A stretch of DNA of 64,000 nucleotides from Streptomyces sp. PH10-H1 (GTDB lineage: Bacteria > Actinomycetota > Actinomycetes > Streptomycetales > Streptomycetaceae). A program made the position numbers and the translations under genes. Each line of letters opens with the position of its first letter. Within the stretch, counting starts at the first letter, position 1. Below, piece after piece: positions 1 through 7,711 of this stretch. The stretch covers positions 1 through 64,000 of the forward strand of contig NZ_JASISZ010000024.1 in the NCBI RefSeq assembly GCF_030063355.1, read 5' to 3'. The notes under the pieces were generated by a model. The model was not told the origin of the DNA and did not search any database. It saw nothing but the letters and a program-made list of their open reading frames with translations.

Positions 1-561
1 CCCGAAGACCGCGACCGACTCACCGGTACGGACCCGGGCGGCATGGTGGACCGCCCCGTAACCGGTGAGGACGGCGCAGCCGAGCAGCGCGGCGTCGGTG
101 AGCGGAATGCCGTCCGGCAGCGGCAGGACGGCGTTCTCGGAGACGACCGTCTCCTCGGCGAAGACGGCGGTGCCCAGGCCGGGGTACAACTCGCTCCCGT
201 CGGCGGCGAGTTTCGCGTAGGGGACGGTGGCCGCGGCTCCCGCGTTGGCGCACAGCCACGGCTCGTCCAGCGCACAGAAGTGGCAGGCACCGCAGGAGGG
301 TGCCCAGTTGAGGACGACGCGGTCGCCCGGCACGACAGCCGTGACGCCCTCGCCGACCTCGGTGACGGTCCCGGCGCCCTCGTGGCCGAGGACGGCCGGG
401 ACCGGCTGCCGCAGGGTCCCGTTGGACAGGGACAGGTCGGAGTGGCAGACGCCCGCGGCGGCGAGCCGGATCCGTACCTGGCCGGGACCGGGGGCGGGGA
501 TCTCGATCTCAGTGACGATCAGGGGCTGGCTGACGGCGGGAAGGACGGCGGCGCGGACCAC
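1..561 (-). CDS. Zinc-dependent alcohol dehydrogenase (partial, N-terminal 187 residues)
   Basis: The frame runs off the left edge, so only the N-terminal part is seen. It shows the GroES-like fold of medium-chain Zn alcohol dehydrogenases: a catalytic-zinc Cys-His segment (GVCHSDL), the GHEGAGTV motif, and a C-x2-C structural-zinc start (SCGACHFC), ending at the start of the Rossmann glycine motif (SVAVFG). The start is GTG at 561, preceded by AGAGGAA. The role is inferred as NAD(P)-linked oxidation of an alcohol; the aldehyde dehydrogenase just upstream on the same strand would fit a two-step alcohol to acid route. The substrate cannot be told. Family assignment is firm. Confidence 0.9.
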   Translation of the reverse strand, partial: MVRAAVLPAVSQPLIVTEIEIPAPGPGQVRIRLAAAGVCHSDLSLSNGTLRQPVPAVLGHEGAGTVTEVGEGVTAVVPGDRVVLNWAPSCGACHFCALDEPWLCANAGAAATVPYAKLAADGSELYPGLGTAVFAEETVVSENAVLPLPDGIPLTDAALLGCAVLTGYGAVHHAARVRTGESVAVFG

Positions 562-577
562 GGGGTTCCTCTCGGAC

Positions 578-608
578 GCACTGTTGGCGCACTGTTGGCG
601 CACTGTTC
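578..608. repeat. Three tandem 11-bp repeats in the alcohol dehydrogenase leader
   Basis: The unit GCACTGTTGGC occurs three times head to tail, the last copy diverging at its final bases. It lies 17-47 bp upstream of the GTG start, where the 5' leader or promoter is expected, so it could be a multi-site operator. That role is inference. Confidence 0.6.
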
Positions 609-765
609 GGGGCGCGGAAGTCATCAGGACCGGCCGGAACCGGCCCGGTGCAGCAGGACCGGGCCGGTTCTTCCCGGGCAGGCCCTGGCCGGCCAGGAAC
701 AGGAAAAGGACCGGGCCGGCCAGGGCGGAGCCTGCCAGAACGGACCGGGGCAGGTCACATCCGGC

Positions 766-833
766 GGGAGCGGGTCGGAAACGCGAGCGGGTCGGAAACG
801 CGAGCGGGTCGGAAACGCGAGCGGGTCAAAACC
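766..833. repeat. Four-copy 17-bp tandem repeat between two dehydrogenase genes
   Basis: The unit GCGAGCGGGTCGGAAAC is repeated, with perfect central copies at 783-799 and 800-816, and one-mismatch or degenerate copies on either side. Further degenerate CGGTCAGAA units run to about 868. The repeat fills the roughly 300 bp between the two dehydrogenase genes; no gene is seen there. No spacers separate the units. Confidence 0.75.
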
Positions 834-859
834 AGGAGCCGGTCAGAAGCAGAAGCCGG

Positions 860-2260
860 TCAGAACTGGAGCGACTTGGTCTGCAGGTACTCCGCCAGTC
901 CGTGGGCGCCCAGCTCGCGGCCGACACCCGACTGCTTGTACCCGCCGAACGGCGCCAGCGGATTGAACCGGCCACCGTTGATGTCGACCTGGCCGGCGTC
1001 CATCCGGCGGGCGAAGGCGACGGCTTCCGACTCCTCGGCGGACCAGACCGCGCCCGCGAGACCGTAGACGGTGCCGTTGGCGATCCGCAGGGCGTCGTCC
1101 TCGTCCTCGTACTTCAGGATGGCGACGACCGGGCCGAAGATCTCCTCCTGGGCGATGGTCATCTCCGGGGTGACGTCGGCGAAGACGGTGGGCCGGATGT
1201 AGTAGCCGGTCCCGAGTCCCGCAGGGGCGTCGGGGCCGCCCACGACGACCCGGGCGCCTTCCTCGATACCGCGCTGGATGTAGCCGCGGACGCGGTCGCG
1301 CTGCTTGGCGTTGACGACCGGGCCGAGCCGTTCACCCGGTACGTACTTGGCCGCCGCGGCTGTGGCGATCTCCACCGCCTCGTCGTAGCGGTCGGCGTCG
1401 ACGAGCATGCGGGTCCAGGCGCTGCAGGTCTGGCCGGAGTTGGAGAAGACGTTGCCGAGGCCGGTGTTGACGGCCTTGGCGAGGTCGGCGCTCGGCAGGA
1501 TGACGTTGGCGGACTTGCCGCCGAGTTCGAGGGCGACGCGCTTGACGGCGCCGCCCGCGGTGGCGCCGATCTGCTTGCCGACGGCGGTGGATCCGGTGAA
1601 GGAGACCAGGTCCACACCGTCGTGGGCGGCCAGAGCCTGTCCCGCGACCGGGCCGAGACCGGTGACGAGGTTGAACACCCCGGCCGGGATGCCCGCCTCA
1701 TGGACTGCCTCGGCGAAGAGCTGGGCGGTGAGCGGGGTGTCCTCGGCGGGCTTGAGGACGATCGTGCAGCCCGCGGCGAGTGCGGGTGCGACCTTGGCGA
1801 CGATCTGGTGCAGCGGGTAGTTCCAGGGGGTGATGGCGCCGACGACGCCCACCGGCTCCTGGAAGACGGTGGAGTTGCCGACCTTCTCCTCGAAGGCGTA
1901 CGAGGCGGCGAGCAGCGCGTACGAACCGGCCACGGCGATCGGCAGATCGGTGTGGACCGCGGCGGCGAAGGCGAGCGGGGCGCCCAGCTCGGCGCTGATC
2001 GTCCCGGCGATCTCCTCACGGCGGGCGGCCAGCCGGTCGCGCAGCGCGCCGATGAGGGCGGCGCGGTCGGCGGGCGCGGTCGCGGCCCAGCCGGGGAGCG
2101 CGGCCCGGGCCGCGCTCACGGCGGCGTCCACGTCCTGCGCCGTACCGGCCGGTACGGATGCGATGACCTGCTCGTCCGCCGGGTTGACCACCTCGATCGA
2201 CTCGTGCCCGGCGGCCGGCCGCCACGCCCCGTCGATGTACATCCCGTCGTGAGCCTTCAC
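860..2260 (-). CDS. Aldehyde dehydrogenase family protein
   Basis: A 466-residue NAD(P)-dependent aldehyde dehydrogenase of normal length. The catalytic Asn lies in TPWNYP (about 147), the general-base Glu in LELGGKS (E245), and the nucleophile in SNSGQTCSAW (C279). The EEIFGPV and PFGGYKQSGVGRE blocks near the C-terminus are intact. The start chosen is GTG 2260, with GGGAGGA spaced 7 nt upstream; the open frame extends further but has no good ribosome site. It lies in the same direction as the alcohol dehydrogenase, 298 bp apart. A palindrome at 2302-2320 is placed to control it. The aldehyde oxidised is unknown. Confidence 0.93.
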   Translation of the reverse strand: MKAHDGMYIDGAWRPAAGHESIEVVNPADEQVIASVPAGTAQDVDAAVSAARAALPGWAATAPADRAALIGALRDRLAARREEIAGTISAELGAPLAFAAAVHTDLPIAVAGSYALLAASYAFEEKVGNSTVFQEPVGVVGAITPWNYPLHQIVAKVAPALAAGCTIVLKPAEDTPLTAQLFAEAVHEAGIPAGVFNLVTGLGPVAGQALAAHDGVDLVSFTGSTAVGKQIGATAGGAVKRVALELGGKSANVILPSADLAKAVNTGLGNVFSNSGQTCSAWTRMLVDADRYDEAVEIATAAAAKYVPGERLGPVVNAKQRDRVRGYIQRGIEEGARVVVGGPDAPAGLGTGYYIRPTVFADVTPEMTIAQEEIFGPVVAILKYEDEDDALRIANGTVYGLAGAVWSAEESEAVAFARRMDAGQVDINGGRFNPLAPFGGYKQSGVGRELGAHGLAEYLQTKSLQF

Positions 2261-2301
2261 GTCGTCGTCCTCCCGGTATGGCGGATCTGTCTGACCCACC
2301 C

Positions 2302-2320
2302 AAACTAGCGCCGTTAGTTT
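2302..2320. promoter_or_regulatory. TetR-type operator candidate upstream of aldehyde dehydrogenase
   Basis: AAACTAGCGCCGTTAGTTT is an inverted repeat: 9-bp arms, 8 of 9 matching, around a central C. It lies 42-60 bp upstream of the GTG start. Its CTAACG-n-CGTTAG-like core resembles operators of many TetR-family regulators. The cognate regulator is not identified; the TetR gene at 4751-5371 is one candidate. Confidence 0.55.
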
Positions 2321-2419
2321 TTGCACGCCAGAGGCCCTCACGTGCCCTGGCTCACGCCCTCGCCCGTCCCGTCCGGACGGGCGGACGGCCGGATCCCCGG
2401 CTGTCGGTATCCCCCGCTG

Positions 2420-4630
2420 TCAGCGACCTCCGGAGGCGGCCGAGATCTGGACCGGGAACCCGTTGAGTACGGCGGTGCCGGAGAGCGGGTCCAGCCGGGT
2501 GCCGTCCAGGAGTTGGTTGACGTTGGCCCCGGGGTGGAGGCCCGCGGTGGCGAGCCGGGTGCCGTCGCGGTCGTGCCCCCAGCCGTGCGGAAGGCTGACG
2601 ACACCGGGACGTACGGCGTCGGTGACCTCGACCGGGGCCTCGATCTCACCGCCGTCGCCCTTCACGAGGGCGGTGGAGCCGTCGGTGAGCCCGAACCGGG
2701 CGGCGTCGTCGGGGTGGACCTGCAGGGTGCACAGGTTCGTACCGCCGGCGAGCGCCGGCACGTTGTGCATCCAGCTGTTGTTGGACCGCAGGTGGCGGCG
2801 GCCGATGAGGACGGGCCCCGCGGCCCGTCCGGTCAGGGAGCGCAGCAGCCGCGGCACATCGGCGGCGATGGGCGCCGGGGCGAGTTCGATCCGGCCCGAG
2901 GGGGTGCGGAGGATCTCGGGGACGCGCGGGGCGAGCGGCCCGAGGTCGATGCCGTGCGGGTGGGCGAGCACATCGTCGAGTGTGAGGGCGTAGGGGCCCA
3001 TCCGGAGCATCAGGTCCAGGCGCCGCTCGTATCCGGTCCTGCCGCTGAGCCGGCCCGCCGCCGCGCCCGGATCATCGCCGTGGAACGGCGACTGCGGGTC
3101 GGCGGTCGCGCGGGTGAGCAGCCGGGCGATGGCCTGCTCGTCCACGACGGCGGGGTCCGCCCCGGCTCCCGCGCCGGACAGGATGTGGACGAGCCGGGCG
3201 TAGATCTCGGGCTCGTCCGGCCGGCCGTCCTCCAGGGGAACGGCCGCGCGGGTGTAGCGCACGGTGTTGCGGACGGCGAGCGTGGAGAAGGCGAAGTCGT
3301 AGTGAGCGCTCTGCGCCGGCCGCGGCGGCGGCAGGACGACGTGGGCGTGCCGGGACGTCTCGTTGAGGTACGGGTCCACGCTGATCATGAAGTCCAGCCC
3401 GGCCAGCGCCCGGTCGAGACGGTGGCCGTCCGGCGCGGAGAGCACCGGGTTCGCGGCGAGGGCGATGACGGCCCGGATCCGGCCTTCGCCGGGGGTGTCG
3501 ATCTCCTCGGCGAAGGCGGCGGCGGGGAGTTCGCCCTTCACCTCGGGATGGCCGGAGACCCGGCTGTACCAGCGGCCGACGGTGAACCCCTTGCCGGGCG
3601 CGGCGGCCCGGGGAGCGCGGGCGGTGGGGGCGAGCGGGAACATGGCGCCGCCGGGCCGGTCGAGATTGCCGGTCAGCACATTGAGCACGTCGACGAGCCA
3701 GCTGCCCAGGGTGCCGAACTCGACGGCGGTACTGCCGAGCCGCCCGTAGACGGCGGCGCTGGGCGCGGCGGCCAGTTCGCGGGCGAGGGCGCGGATCTCA
3801 CCGGCCGGCACCTCGCAGACGCCCTCGACGGCCTCCGGGGTGAACTCCGCAGCGAGGGCGCGTACCTCCTCCACGCCGGTGACCTGGTCGGCGAGCGTGC
3901 CGAGATCGGTCAGCCCCTCCGCGAACAGCACCTGGACGAGGGCGAAGAGCAGGGCCGCATCCGTGCCCGGCCGCAGGGAGATGTGCCGGTCGGCGGCCTC
4001 CGCGGTGCGGGTCCGCTTGGGGTCGATGACCGTGATCCGTCCGCCGCGCCGCCGCAGGGCCTTGAGCTTGCCGGGGAAGTCGGCGGCGGTGGCCAGGCTG
4101 CCGTTGGAGACGAGCGGGTTCGCGCCGAGGATGAGCAGGTAGTCCGTGCGGTCCAGGTCGGGGACCGGAATCGCGTTGGGGTCGCCGAAGAGGTAGCCGC
4201 ACGAGACGTGCTTGGGCATCTGGTCGAGGGTGCTGGCGGAGAAGATGTTGCGGCTGCGCAGGGCGCCGATGAGCTGCGAGGGGTAGAGGCCGCCCGCGAC
4301 GGTGTGGACGTTGGGGTTGCCGAGGACGACACCCACGGCGTCGGGCCCGTGCGCGGCGGTGACCGTGCCGAGTCCCGCGGCGGCCGCCGCGAACGCCTCG
4401 GCCCAGCCGGTCTCGACGAGCCGGCCGTCCTTGCGGACGAGGGGCCGTCGCAGCCGGTCGGGATCGGCGTCGAGGGCGCCGAAGGTGGCGCCCTTGGGGC
4501 AGATGAAGCCGGCGCTGAACACGTCGTCGCGGTCACCGCGCGCGCTGGTGACCTTGTCGTCCTCGATGGTGAGCGTCAGGCCGCAGGTGGCCTCGCACAG
4601 CGGGCAGATACGCAGAGCGGTACGGGTCAT
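2420..4630 (-). CDS. Molybdopterin-dependent oxidoreductase (formate dehydrogenase/nitrate reductase-like)
   Basis: A 736-residue DMSO-reductase-superfamily enzyme. An N-terminal [4Fe-4S] motif C9-x2-C12-x3-C16 and C44 is followed by the large Mo-bis-MGD domain and a C-terminal molydopterin dinucleotide-binding domain (roughly 615-730, with HPDDAARFGLTDGS). The start is ATG 4630, with AGGAGA 6 nt upstream. There is no twin-arginine signal, so it is probably cytoplasmic. No small electron-transfer subunit lies next to it, so the redox partner and substrate are unknown. A palindrome sits in its promoter, between it and the TetR gene read in the same direction. Confidence 0.88.
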   Translation of the reverse strand: MTRTALRICPLCEATCGLTLTIEDDKVTSARGDRDDVFSAGFICPKGATFGALDADPDRLRRPLVRKDGRLVETGWAEAFAAAAAGLGTVTAAHGPDAVGVVLGNPNVHTVAGGLYPSQLIGALRSRNIFSASTLDQMPKHVSCGYLFGDPNAIPVPDLDRTDYLLILGANPLVSNGSLATAADFPGKLKALRRRGGRITVIDPKRTRTAEAADRHISLRPGTDAALLFALVQVLFAEGLTDLGTLADQVTGVEEVRALAAEFTPEAVEGVCEVPAGEIRALARELAAAPSAAVYGRLGSTAVEFGTLGSWLVDVLNVLTGNLDRPGGAMFPLAPTARAPRAAAPGKGFTVGRWYSRVSGHPEVKGELPAAAFAEEIDTPGEGRIRAVIALAANPVLSAPDGHRLDRALAGLDFMISVDPYLNETSRHAHVVLPPPRPAQSAHYDFAFSTLAVRNTVRYTRAAVPLEDGRPDEPEIYARLVHILSGAGAGADPAVVDEQAIARLLTRATADPQSPFHGDDPGAAAGRLSGRTGYERRLDLMLRMGPYALTLDDVLAHPHGIDLGPLAPRVPEILRTPSGRIELAPAPIAADVPRLLRSLTGRAAGPVLIGRRHLRSNNSWMHNVPALAGGTNLCTLQVHPDDAARFGLTDGSTALVKGDGGEIEAPVEVTDAVRPGVVSLPHGWGHDRDGTRLATAGLHPGANVNQLLDGTRLDPLSGTAVLNGFPVQISAASGGR

Positions 4631-4670
4631 CAGGCTCTCCTGGGACGGCGGCAGCGCACGTACACGGCGA

Positions 4671-4688
4671 GCATACCGACCGGTATGC
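4671..4688. promoter_or_regulatory. Palindromic operator candidate in the molybdo-oxidoreductase promoter
   Basis: GCATACCGACCGGTATGC is an inverted repeat with 8 of 9 matching arm positions, 41-58 bp upstream of the ATG. On the minus strand its downstream half supplies a -10-like TATGCT. ATACCG-n-CGGTAT sites are common for TetR-family repressors, and a TetR gene begins just upstream (4751-5371), so this is the most likely target of that regulator. Confidence 0.6.
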
Positions 4689-4741
4689 ATGCGGGAACCC
4701 CCGTGGCTGAATCAATTGACCGAATCCATTGACCGCATCAA

Positions 4742-4762
4742 GCGGCCGAATCAATCGGCCGC
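4742..4762 (-). terminator. Short hairpin at the end of the TetR gene
   Basis: GCGGCCGA and TCGGCCGC form an 8-bp stem around ATCAA. It overlaps the TetR stop codon, and no T-run follows. It may terminate or limit read-through into the oxidoreductase gene. Confidence 0.35.
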
Positions 4763-5371
4763 GCGGTCGAGATAGGCGCGCAGCAGGCGCTTGGTCTCGG
4801 CGATGACGGCCGGGTCCCCCGACGGGTCGGTACGGAAGGCGAGCTGGATCAGGGCGTCGGCCGCTTCCACGCTGATCACGAAGGTGAGCCGGGTGTACAC
4901 GTCCTCCGGATCGAGGCCCAGCCGGCCGGCGAGCAGGGCGAGCAGCCGGTCGGCGAGGTGGTGGTTGGGCTCACCGGAAATGCCGAATTCAACGAGTTCG
5001 AATCCGGGGGTGACCCCCTTCATGGCGATGTACTCGTCGACGACGACGTCGATGGCGAGATCGAGGGACAGGAGTCCACCGGTCCTCCGCCGGCCCGGGG
5101 CAGCGGAGGCCGGTTCCGCGAGGCGGGCCGTGACGCGGTCGAGGTACCGGTCGAGATTGCGGTGGGCCAGGGCGTCGGCCATCGCGCGCTTGTTGCAGAA
5201 GAACCGGTAGACGGAGCCGATGGGAACGGCGGCGCGGGCGGCCACCGCGCGGGTGCTGAGGCTCTCGTACCCGCCTTCGTCGAGCAGTTCCGCGCAGGCG
5301 TCGAGGATGCGGGTGAGGCGTTCGGTGCTGCGCTGCTGCACCGGGGTTCGGCGGAGCCCTTGGCCGGTCAC
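4751..5371 (-). CDS. TetR/AcrR-family transcriptional regulator
   Basis: 206 residues. The N-terminal TetR helix-turn-helix is clear (about residues 15-62: [19 protein letters not shown], then [19 protein letters not shown]). The C-terminal ligand domain resembles the tetracyclin_repressor C-terminal type found in many actinobacterial proteins. The start GTG 5371 has GGAGG at good spacing. It precedes the molybdo-oxidoreductase on the same strand and is divergent from hmgA. The operator at 4671-4688 is the natural candidate target; 2302-2320 is another. The ligand is unknown. Confidence 0.9.
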   Translation of the reverse strand: MTGQGLRRTPVQQRSTERLTRILDACAELLDEGGYESLSTRAVAARAAVPIGSVYRFFCNKRAMADALAHRNLDRYLDRVTARLAEPASAAPGRRRTGGLLSLDLAIDVVVDEYIAMKGVTPGFELVEFGISGEPNHHLADRLLALLAGRLGLDPEDVYTRLTFVISVEAADALIQLAFRTDPSGDPAVIAETKRLLRAYLDRAAD

Positions 5372-5421
5372 GGCACACCCTCCTTTTCAGGCCACCCTAG
5401 CGGCGGCCCGCCACAAGGTCA

Positions 5422-5467
5422 TTGACGGTTTGCACCACCCATTCCTATGGTCGACCATAGGAATGGG
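5422..5467 (+). promoter_or_regulatory. hmgA promoter with a 30-bp perfect palindromic operator
   Basis: A -35 box TTGACG (5422-5427) and a -10 box TATGGT (5446-5451) are separated by 18 bp. A perfect 30-bp palindrome (5438-5467, arms CCCATTCCTATGGTC) covers the -10 region and the expected transcription start, 23 bp before the hmgA ATG. The position is that of a repressor site; the GntR/UTRA regulator coupled to hmgA is the obvious candidate to bind it. Confidence 0.75.
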
Positions 5468-5489
5468 ACAACGGCACCGGGAGCGCACG

Positions 5490-6797
5490 ATGGGCAGCAC
5501 ACACGACACAGACCTCACGTACTCCCCCGGTTTTGGGAACGAGCACGTCAGCGAGGCGGTGCCCGGAGCGCTGCCGATCGGCCGGAACTCTCCCCAGCGC
5601 GCCCCGCTCGGCCTGTATGCGGAGCAGCTCAGCGGTACGGCGTTCACCGAGCCCCGGCACCACAACCGCCGCAGCTGGCTCTACCGGATCCGCCCGTCGG
5701 CCGCCCACCCGCCGTTCCGCCGAACCGACAACGGGTCGCTGCGCAGCGCGCCCTTCCTCGATGTGGAGCCGGACCCCAACCGGCTGCGCTGGAGCGCCCC
5801 CGCCCTGCCGGAGACCCCCACCGACTTCGTCCAGGGCCTGGTCTCCGTCGGCGGCAACGGTGACGTACTGCGTCGCGAGGGCATCGGCATCCACTGGTAC
5901 GCGGCCAACAGGTCGATGACGGAGCGGGTCTTCTCGTCCTCCGACGGCGAGTTCCTGATCGTGCCCGAGCACGGCACTCTGCTGCTCCGTACCGAGCTGG
6001 GCGTGCTCCGGGCCGGTCCCGGCGAGGTCGCGCTGATCCCACGGGGCATGCGTTTCCGGGTGGAGCTGCTGGATCCCACCGCCCGCGGCTATGTGTGCGA
6101 GAACTACGGGCAGGCCTTCCGGCTCCCCGACCTCGGCCCGATCGGTGCGAACGGGCTGGCCGCCGCACGGGACTTCCTGGCGCCCGTGGCCGCCTTCGAG
6201 GACCGCGAGGAACCGGTCGAGGTGATCAACAAATTCGGCGGAAACCTCTGGGCCGCCACCTACGACCACTCACCGCTCGATGTCGTCGCCTGGCACGGCA
6301 GCCTCGTCCCGTACGTCTACGACCTGCGGCGGTTCAATGTCCTGGGCTCGCTGAGCTACGACCACCCGGACCCGTCGATCTTCACGGTGCTGACCTCACC
6401 GTCCGACACCCCCGGACTGGCCAACGCCGACTTCGTGGTCTTCGCGCCGCGCTGGCTGGTCGGCGAGGACACCTTCCGCCCGCCGTACTTCCACCGCAAT
6501 GTCATGAGCGAGTTCATGGGCCTGATCGAGGGCGCGTACGACGCGAAGGCCGAGGGCTTCGTCCCCGGCGGCGCCTCCCTGCACAACATGATGTCGGCGC
6601 ACGGCCCCGACCGCGCCACCTTCGACAAGGCCAGCGCCGCCGAGCTGAGGCCCCAGAAGGTCGACGACGGCCTGGCCTTCATGTTCGAGACCCGCTGGCC
6701 CGTCGTACCGACCGCCGGCGCGCTCACCGCGGATCACCGGCAGGAAGGCTACGACCAGGTGTGGCACGGCCTTGAGCGGCACTTCAGGGCGTCATGA
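5490..6797 (+). CDS. hmgA: Homogentisate 1,2-dioxygenase
   Basis: A 435-residue Fe(II) dioxygenase that opens the homogentisate ring to maleylacetoacetate in tyrosine/phenylalanine breakdown. The iron ligands are visible: H335 and E341 in [11 protein letters not shown] and H371 in [11 protein letters not shown]. The N-terminal [13 protein letters not shown] and [15 protein letters not shown] are typical. The start ATG 5490 has GGGAG upstream; the longer open frame has no support and would cross the operator. Its stop overlaps the next gene (ATGA), so the regulator is translationally coupled. No maiA or fahA is in view. Confidence 0.97.
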   Translation: MGSTHDTDLTYSPGFGNEHVSEAVPGALPIGRNSPQRAPLGLYAEQLSGTAFTEPRHHNRRSWLYRIRPSAAHPPFRRTDNGSLRSAPFLDVEPDPNRLRWSAPALPETPTDFVQGLVSVGGNGDVLRREGIGIHWYAANRSMTERVFSSSDGEFLIVPEHGTLLLRTELGVLRAGPGEVALIPRGMRFRVELLDPTARGYVCENYGQAFRLPDLGPIGANGLAAARDFLAPVAAFEDREEPVEVINKFGGNLWAATYDHSPLDVVAWHGSLVPYVYDLRRFNVLGSLSYDHPDPSIFTVLTSPSDTPGLANADFVVFAPRWLVGEDTFRPPYFHRNVMSEFMGLIEGAYDAKAEGFVPGGASLHNMMSAHGPDRATFDKASAAELRPQKVDDGLAFMFETRWPVVPTAGALTADHRQEGYDQVWHGLERHFRAS

Positions 6798-7540
6798 CCC
6801 CCTTCGCCCCGGACTCGATAGTCCTCAACCGCAAACTGCCGCTCTGGTACCAGGTCTCGCAGTCGCTGCGCGCCTCGATACTGGGCCGCCGCCCGGACGC
6901 CTCGCTGCGGCTGCCGACCGAGGACGACCTGGCCGGCCACTACGGCGTGAGCGTGCTGACCATGCGCCAGGCCCTCAAGGAACTGGAGACGGAGGGGCTG
7001 ATCAGCCGGCACCGGCGGCGCGGCACCTTCATCGAGCCGACCGCGCTGCGCGGCGCGCCGGTACGGCTGCTGGGCTCGGTCGACGCGATCGTGGCCCAGC
7101 AGTCCGGCGGCCACACGGCCGTCATCGGGCGCGAGACCGTGCCCGTTCCGCCGGAGGTCGCCGAGCACTTCCCGGACCTGGCGGAGGCGACCGCCTTCCG
7201 GCGGCTGCGCTGCGAGGAGAGCGGTGAGCCGGCCAACTGGGCGGAGAATTTCGTCCGCCCGGAACTCGGCGACCGCATCGACCTCGCCGATCTCGAACGC
7301 TGGCCGATGACCAAGGTGCTGCGGGACGTGCTCGGCGTACGGATCAGCCGGATCACCGACACCGTGGAGGCCCGGCTGGCGGACCCGGAGACCGCGCGGC
7401 TGCTCCAGGTCCCGCTGCTCAGCCCGATCCTCCACTACACCGGGGTGACCTACGACGAGGCGGGCCGCGCGGTGGACGTGGTACGGATCCACTACCGCGG
7501 GGACCGGTTCTCGTTCACGGTGACGATGGAGGCGCGCTAG
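6794..7540 (+). CDS. GntR-family (HutC/UTRA) transcriptional regulator, coupled to hmgA
   Basis: 248 residues. A GntR winged helix (about 12-80: [15 protein letters not shown], then [22 protein letters not shown] and [13 protein letters not shown]) is followed by a UTRA ligand domain to the C-terminus. The ATG overlaps the hmgA stop by 4 bp (ATGA), so the two are co-transcribed and coupled. It most likely represses hmgA through the palindrome at 5438-5467, with a tyrosine-pathway intermediate as possible inducer; both points are inference from context. Confidence 0.92.
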   Translation: MTPFAPDSIVLNRKLPLWYQVSQSLRASILGRRPDASLRLPTEDDLAGHYGVSVLTMRQALKELETEGLISRHRRRGTFIEPTALRGAPVRLLGSVDAIVAQQSGGHTAVIGRETVPVPPEVAEHFPDLAEATAFRRLRCEESGEPANWAENFVRPELGDRIDLADLERWPMTKVLRDVLGVRISRITDTVEARLADPETARLLQVPLLSPILHYTGVTYDEAGRAVDVVRIHYRGDRFSFTVTMEAR

Positions 7541-7542
7541 CT

Positions 7543-7621
7543 GGTTACGCGTCCTTCGGCCGCGTTGTCCTCAATCTCCGGACGGGCTTGATTTCAAGCC
7601 CGTCCGGAGATTGAGGACGAA
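7543..7621. terminator. Large perfect hairpin, first copy of a dispersed repeat
   Basis: After a lead GGTTACGCGTCCTTCGGCC, two perfect 25-bp arms (7567-7591 and 7594-7618, beginning GTCCTCAATCTCCGGACGGG) flank a 2-nt loop. It follows the hmgA-gntR operon and probably terminates it. The same lead and arm sequence recurs at 45457-45560, so it is a mobile or repeated palindromic element rather than a one-off terminator. Confidence 0.85.
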
Positions 7622-7711
7622 ACGGCGACAGTGCGGCCCCGTCCGAGGCTCAGTACCATGCCGACGGTGGGAAGCGCATCCGCGAATCCAGGCGCTGGGG
7701 AGGCCCGTCAC

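Noticed and set aside
766-833. Possible CRISPR array
   Set aside because: Units abut without spacers and there are no cas genes; simple tandem repeat.
227-2308. 693-codon open frame on the plus strand opposite the aldehyde dehydrogenase
   Set aside because: Low-complexity Gly/Arg/Asp composition, no family resemblance; it is the high-GC shadow of the real gene.
2321-4732. 803-codon plus-strand frame opposite the molybdo-oxidoreductase
   Set aside because: Shadow frame; the minus-strand protein has clear cofactor motifs and a ribosome site.
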